Assembly (NCBI GenBank): GCA_009786715.1
Contig: WQRN01000030.1
Location: 1 to 17,061 of the forward strand
Direction of reading: 5' to 3'
DNA from: Treponema sp.
GTDB lineage: Bacteria; Spirochaetota; Spirochaetia; Treponematales; Breznakiellaceae
Length of the DNA: 17,061 nt
Part shown: positions 13,655 to 17,061 of the stretch, in pieces
How the letters are laid out: every line of letters starts with the position of its first letter
Position numbering within the stretch: position 1 is the first letter of the stretch
Translations under genes and position numbers: made by a program
The notes under the pieces: generated by a model
What the model saw: the letters and a program-made list of their open reading frames with translations, nothing else
Database searches by the model: none
What the model was told of the DNA's origin: nothing

Positions 13655-15301
13655 TTAAATCCTAAGCCTCTGCGTGTTGTGATATGCCGCAGAGCGGAGC
13701 TGTTTTACGCTTGCGTCTGATAAATAGTCGTCAAACTGCATCATGCGGTCTATATAGCCGCCGCTCTCTTCCTGCGGTAAAATTTCGATGATGCGGTTTG
13801 CGATTGAGTTAATAAATTCGTGGTCGTGTGAATTAAAAAGAATTACGCCGGGGAAGGCTGCAAGACCGTCGTTGAGGGCTGTTATAGCTTCCAAGTCGAG
13901 GTGGTTTGTAGGCTCGTCAAGGATTAACACATTACTGCCTGAGAGCATCATTTTTGACAGCAAACAACGCACCTTTTCGCCGCCTGAAAGGACGCGCACA
14001 GGTTTTAAAGCTTCTTCGCCGGAAAAAAGCATCCGCCCGAGGAAACTGCGAACATAGGTTTCATCCTGATCAGGGGAATACTGGCGCAGCCAGTCCGTGA
14101 TTGATAAATCGGAATTGAAAAAAGCGGAGTTTTCTTTTGGGAAATACGAAAAAGACGTTGTCTGCCCCCAATAGATGTCGCCGCTTTCCTGCTGTTTTTC
14201 GTTTGAGATAATGTCAAAAAAAGCGGATTTAGATGTATGTTCAATTCCGACAAAGGCTATTTTATCACCTTTGTTTACAGTTAGAGAAAAATCTTTTAAG
14301 AGAGCACAGCCTTCAAAGGAAAAGTTTAATTTTTCCGCGCGAAGGACATTGTTTCCGATTTCGCGATCGGGTTTAAAACCGACATACGGGAATTTTCTGC
14401 TTGTTACGGGAACATTGTCAAGGTCGAGTTTTTCCAATACCTTTTTCCGGCTTGTCGCCTGGCGCGCCTTACTTGCGTTAGACGCAAATCTTTGTATGAA
14501 CTCTTTTAATTCTTTCGCCTTATCTTCGCGTTTTTTTAACTGGTCACGCGCCTGACGCTGTAAAATCTGGCTCATCTGGTACCAGAAATCGTAATTGCCC
14601 GAATACGGAGTGATTTTTCCAAAGTCGATATCGCAGACATTGGTGCAAACAGAATTTAAAAAGTGCCTGTCGTGAGATACCACAATTACCGTGTTTGGAA
14701 AATCAATTAAAAAATCTTCAAGCCATTGGATTGATTCCAAATCTAAACCGTTGGTCGGCTCGTCCAATAATAAAATATCAGGGCTTCCGAAAAGAGCCTG
14801 CGCTAAAAGGACGCGCACTTTTTTTGATTCATCCAGTTCCGCCATGAGCTTTCCGTGGTCTTCTTCGTCAAGACCGAGGCCCGAAAGGAGCTGGCCTGCC
14901 TGCGCTTCGGCTTCCCATCCGCCGAGTTCCGCAAAATCCGCCTCAAGTTCGCTTGCTCTAAGACCGTCGGCTTCCGTAAAATCTTCCTTTGCGTAAATCG
15001 CTTCGCGTTCTTTCTGCACGGAGTAGAGCTTAGGATAACCCATAATAACAGTTTCGAGCGCCGGGAATTCTTCATAAGCAAAGTGATCCTGCTTTAAAAC
15101 AGCTATACGCTGATTCTTGGCGATGGAAATCTCTCCCTTGTCGTGTTCAATCTCGCTTGAAAGAATTTTTAGGAATGTGGATTTTCCGGCTCCGTTAGCG
15201 CCTATTATCCCGTAACAGTTACCGGGAGTAAATTTTAAATTAACATCTTTAAAAAGCGTCCGCTCTCCGAAGATCAAGCTTAAGTCTGTAATAGTTATCA
15301 T
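13655..15301 (-). CDS. ABC-F family ATPase, YbiT/YkpA type
   Basis: A soluble protein with two ABC domains and no membrane part; ABC-F proteins act on the ribosome, in translation control or antibiotic protection. Domain 1: Walker A GANGAGKS (34-41), Walker B ILLLDEP (176-182) and the switch VSHDRH. A charged linker (245-290) forms the interdomain helices. Domain 2: signature LSGGE (438-442), LILDEPTNHLD (459-469) and NSHDHE. Walker A of domain 2 is changed to GIEHTSKS (352-359), as is common in the YkpA-like branch as I recall it. The signature of domain 1 reads LDESKKV (156-162) where relatives have a Gly-Gly motif. The start ATG overlaps the helicase stop (ATGA), so the two are translationally coupled. 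The C-terminal YHNTQRLRI may be an extra tail. Confidence 0.9.
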   Translation of the reverse strand: MITITDLSLIFGERTLFKDVNLKFTPGNCYGIIGANGAGKSTFLKILSSEIEHDKGEISIAKNQRIAVLKQDHFAYEEFPALETVIMGYPKLYSVQKEREAIYAKEDFTEADGLRASELEADFAELGGWEAEAQAGQLLSGLGLDEEDHGKLMAELDESKKVRVLLAQALFGSPDILLLDEPTNGLDLESIQWLEDFLIDFPNTVIVVSHDRHFLNSVCTNVCDIDFGKITPYSGNYDFWYQMSQILQRQARDQLKKREDKAKELKEFIQRFASNASKARQATSRKKVLEKLDLDNVPVTSRKFPYVGFKPDREIGNNVLRAEKLNFSFEGCALLKDFSLTVNKGDKIAFVGIEHTSKSAFFDIISNEKQQESGDIYWGQTTSFSYFPKENSAFFNSDLSITDWLRQYSPDQDETYVRSFLGRMLFSGEEALKPVRVLSGGEKVRCLLSKMMLSGSNVLILDEPTNHLDLEAITALNDGLAAFPGVILFNSHDHEFINSIANRIIEILPQEESGGYIDRMMQFDDYLSDASVKQLRSAAYHNTQRLRI

Positions 15302-16899
15302 TTCTTTCTGAATAATCCTACAATTTTTGTTATTAGTCCCTTTTTCTTGGGTTCTTCCGGCTTACTTGGTTCCTGACTGACAGGTTCTGTGGATATTTTT
15401 TTCTCTGTTTCAACAGGCTGCTTCCCCGCGTACTTCTTTTTGTAAACAGCCATTCTCTCTTCCATGGAGAGCTGCGATAAATCCTGTTGCGGAATTTGTG
15501 GAGAAGATTTTCTCGCAGCGGCCGTAGAGGACGCAGCAGCCGCAGAGGGACGCGGAGTGGGAGAAGTTTTTTTTTCTTCTCCTCTTTTTCTCCCTGCGTT
15601 ATCCGTGCGCTTTGTACCTTTGAATGATTCTCCCGTTTTATTTTTTCTTGGCGTTCTTGGCGCCTTTGCGTCTTGGCGGGAACTCCTTTGCTCGTTATTT
15701 GTACGTGAATAATCGTCTGTTTGAATACGAACACCTGCGCTTTTGTCTTCCTCGTAATGTTCTTCTATAGCTATCTCTGAAGGAATTTTTTTTCCGATAT
15801 ATCTTTCGATAGCAGGTAACTCGTAAACATCTTGTTCGCTTGCAAGCGTTACCGCTTTACCTGTCTTTCCGGCGCGCGCTGTTCTTCCGATACGGTGAAC
15901 ATAATTTTCCGCTTCTACAGGAAGATCGTAATTTATAACCATCGCAAGACTTTCGATATCAAGTCCGCGCGCCGCTACATCTGTAGCTACAAGCATTTTA
16001 ATTTTTCCGCTCTTTACATTATCAATTATTTTTAAGCGTTTAACCTGAGGCAAATCGCCGATGATAAACTCGCATGTATAGCCGTTCATCTTCAATCTTT
16101 TCGCGACAATCTCCGTATGTTTTTTTGTGTTGCAAAAAATAATCGCGCTTTCAGGCTGTTCGCGTTTTAAAATTCCAAGAAGAAGAGTCATTTTTTCGCC
16201 TGAAGGGACATGGTAAAGAACCTGCGTAATTTCTTCGACGGTAACAATTTCAGGTTTAACTTCGATTTCGAACGGAGTTTTTGTATATTCCCATGCAAGA
16301 TTCTTAACCCACGCGTTCAATGTTGCGCTGAAAAGCATTGTCTGCCTGCGCTCTGAAGAAGGCACCACCTTGATAAGTTTTCGTAAATCAGGATAAAAAC
16401 CCATATCAAACATTCTGTCGGCTTCATCAAGAACAAGAAAAGATATTTCCATCAAATTCATTTTGCCGGATTTATTTAGATCCAAAACCCTGCCCGGAGT
16501 CCCGACAAGAATCTGCGCGTTATCGCGAAGCAGTTTTTCCTGCTGAGCGTAACCAACGCCGCCGTAAAAAGCTCCCATTTTAAATGGAAGGTATTTCCCC
16601 AGCATTTTCGCTTCTTCTTCGATTTGAACCGCGAGCTCCCTTGTCGGAGCCATAATCAGCGCTTTGCGTTTAAAAAGCGCTTCCTCTGTTAGCATTCTTT
16701 GAAAAATTATTATTAAAAAAGCGGCGGTTTTACCCGTCCCTGTCTGAGATTGAACATATAAATCCTGTGATGGATTCGCTCCCTGCCCGCCGAAAGCATG
16801 AACAAGCGTTTGTTCCTGAACAGGCATACAAGTTTCGTATCCAGCCTCAGAAATGCCTCGCTGTAAATCCGGATGCAGGTTAAAGTCTGTAAAGTTCAT
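15298..16899 (-). CDS. DEAD-box RNA helicase with a long basic tail
   Basis: An ATP-dependent RNA helicase, likely in ribosome assembly or mRNA turnover. From ATG 16899 (533 residues) it shows the Q motif (MNFTDFNL...PVQEQ), motif I SQTGTGKT (51-58, Ser in place of the usual Ala), Ib TPGR, II DEAD (158-161), III SAT (191-193), V ATDVAARGLD and VI HRIGRTARAG (335-344). The tail after about 385 is low-complexity, Lys/Arg/Ser/Pro/Ala-rich, and ends in GLITKIVGLFRKK. Residues 407-470 or so are encoded by repeat-like DNA. The frame is open upstream to an ATG at 17025, but that stretch does not look like helicase; the family begins at MNFTDF. No ribosome-binding site precedes 16899. The stop overlaps the ABC-F start, forming a two-gene operon. 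Confidence 0.93.
   Translation of the reverse strand: MNFTDFNLHPDLQRGISEAGYETCMPVQEQTLVHAFGGQGANPSQDLYVQSQTGTGKTAAFLIIIFQRMLTEEALFKRKALIMAPTRELAVQIEEEAKMLGKYLPFKMGAFYGGVGYAQQEKLLRDNAQILVGTPGRVLDLNKSGKMNLMEISFLVLDEADRMFDMGFYPDLRKLIKVVPSSERRQTMLFSATLNAWVKNLAWEYTKTPFEIEVKPEIVTVEEITQVLYHVPSGEKMTLLLGILKREQPESAIIFCNTKKHTEIVAKRLKMNGYTCEFIIGDLPQVKRLKIIDNVKSGKIKMLVATDVAARGLDIESLAMVINYDLPVEAENYVHRIGRTARAGKTGKAVTLASEQDVYELPAIERYIGKKIPSEIAIEEHYEEDKSAGVRIQTDDYSRTNNEQRSSRQDAKAPRTPRKNKTGESFKGTKRTDNAGRKRGEEKKTSPTPRPSAAAASSTAAARKSSPQIPQQDLSQLSMEERMAVYKKKYAGKQPVETEKKISTEPVSQEPSKPEEPKKKGLITKIVGLFRKK
15514..15680 (-). repeat. Dispersed-repeat arms inserted in the helicase tail
   Basis: On the plus strand, 15647-15680 reads CTTGGCGTTCTTGGCGCC then TTTGCGTCTTGGCGGG, and 15514-15571 holds CGCAGCAGCCGCAGAGGGAC and GCGGAGTGGGAG. 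The layout, a cagaggcg-rich arm and a cttggcgtt-rich arm, mirrors the pair of arms in the methyltransferase gene when that is read on its opposite strand. In the helicase frame they encode SRQDAKAPRTPRKNK and the Ala-rich stretch PRPSAAAASSTAAARKSS. The frame remains open. Confidence 0.55.
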
Positions 16900-17046
16900 A
16901 TATATACGATAAGTGTAGTGATTTTTATCATATTTGAACAGGTCAAATTGATTTTTATCCGTATAAATCATTATAAATACATTCATTTTATCAATCTTGA
17001 CTTCTAGCGGAATATGCCCCACCATTATTATATAAATACATTATTT

Positions 17047-17051
17047 GGAGG
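17047..17051 (+). promoter_or_regulatory. Ribosome-binding site of the gene at the right edge
   Basis: GGAGG lies 6 bases before the ATG at 17058. It supports a real plus-strand gene leaving the window, divergent from the helicase operon. Confidence 0.7.
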
Positions 17052-17057
17052 ACGAAT

Positions 17058-17061
17058 ATGA
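17058..17061 (+). CDS. Start of a gene cut by the window edge
   Basis: Only ATGA is inside the window. The well-placed GGAGG upstream is the sole evidence. The TTGACT at 16997-17002 has no -10 box at a usable distance (the TATTAT at 17026 is 23 bp away), so its promoter is uncertain. Product unknown. Confidence 0.6.

Noticed and set aside
15333..15734. 133-residue basic minus-strand ORF
   Set aside because: It lies inside the helicase gene in another frame. Its Arg/Gln/Leu-rich sequence is the repeat read in a second frame.
16900..17025. N-terminal extension of the helicase from ATG 17025
   Set aside because: The 42 residues show no helicase character, and the family normally begins at MNFTDF. 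The stretch is the likely promoter region of the helicase operon and of the gene at the right edge.

Overview
This window looks like chromosomal DNA of a Treponema-type spirochaete, by inference from gene content alone. It has a CheX of the kind carried by treponemal chemotaxis operons, a secreted BspA-type leucine-rich-repeat protein, a B12-dependent class II ribonucleotide reductase as the only RNR seen, and AT-leaning codon use. No phage, transposase, plasmid backbone or CRISPR array is visible. Most genes are housekeeping. The unusual material is in the joints between genes and inside reading frames.

Layout. 1-665: cheX, a hairpin terminator and tRNA-Val(GAC). 686-2435: a secreted LRR protein converging on mntP (Mn export), which is divergent from a small alkyltransferase-like DNA-repair protein (PWYR type). 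The last two share an overlapping promoter region. 2436-3172: an AT-rich graveyard holding a membrane-protein remnant and the C-terminal half of an ABC ATPase, both broken by in-frame stops. 3173-5065: a YihY/BrkB membrane protein fused to a cyclic-nucleotide-binding domain, convergent with tag (3-methyladenine glycosylase I). 5169-7533 (minus strand): a DUF4143 AAA ATPase followed by the threonylcarbamoyl-AMP synthase gene. 7534-7904: a divergent intergenic region with five tandem 33-bp repeats, the first of which supplies the -35 box of the ATPase promoter. 7905-12643: nrdJ, then a THUMP-type methyltransferase 8 bp downstream. 12699-13631: a membrane-anchored family 2 glycosyltransferase. 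13655-16899 (minus strand): a DEAD-box helicase and an ABC-F ATPase joined by an ATGA overlap. 17047-17061: the ribosome-binding site and start codon of a further plus-strand gene.

Functional themes. DNA upkeep: Tag removes 3-methyladenine, the ATL protein flags O6-alkylguanine for excision repair, and NrdJ makes deoxynucleotides. RNA and translation: TsaC/Sua5 (tRNA t6A), the THUMP methyltransferase, the helicase/ABC-F pair and a tRNA.

Most interesting signals: (1) the 33-bp tandem array with a palindromic ATTGCAAT core between the AAA ATPase and nrdJ; (2) two reading frames (methyltransferase and helicase tail) that carry in-frame copies of what looks like one family of dispersed GCAAAGAACGCAAAG / cagaggcgcgg repeat; (3) several promoters placed so that transcription should begin at or next to the ATG, implying leaderless mRNAs; (4) the YihY-cNMP fusion; (5) the decaying ABC exporter. 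Family assignments rest on motifs read by eye. No database search was possible.
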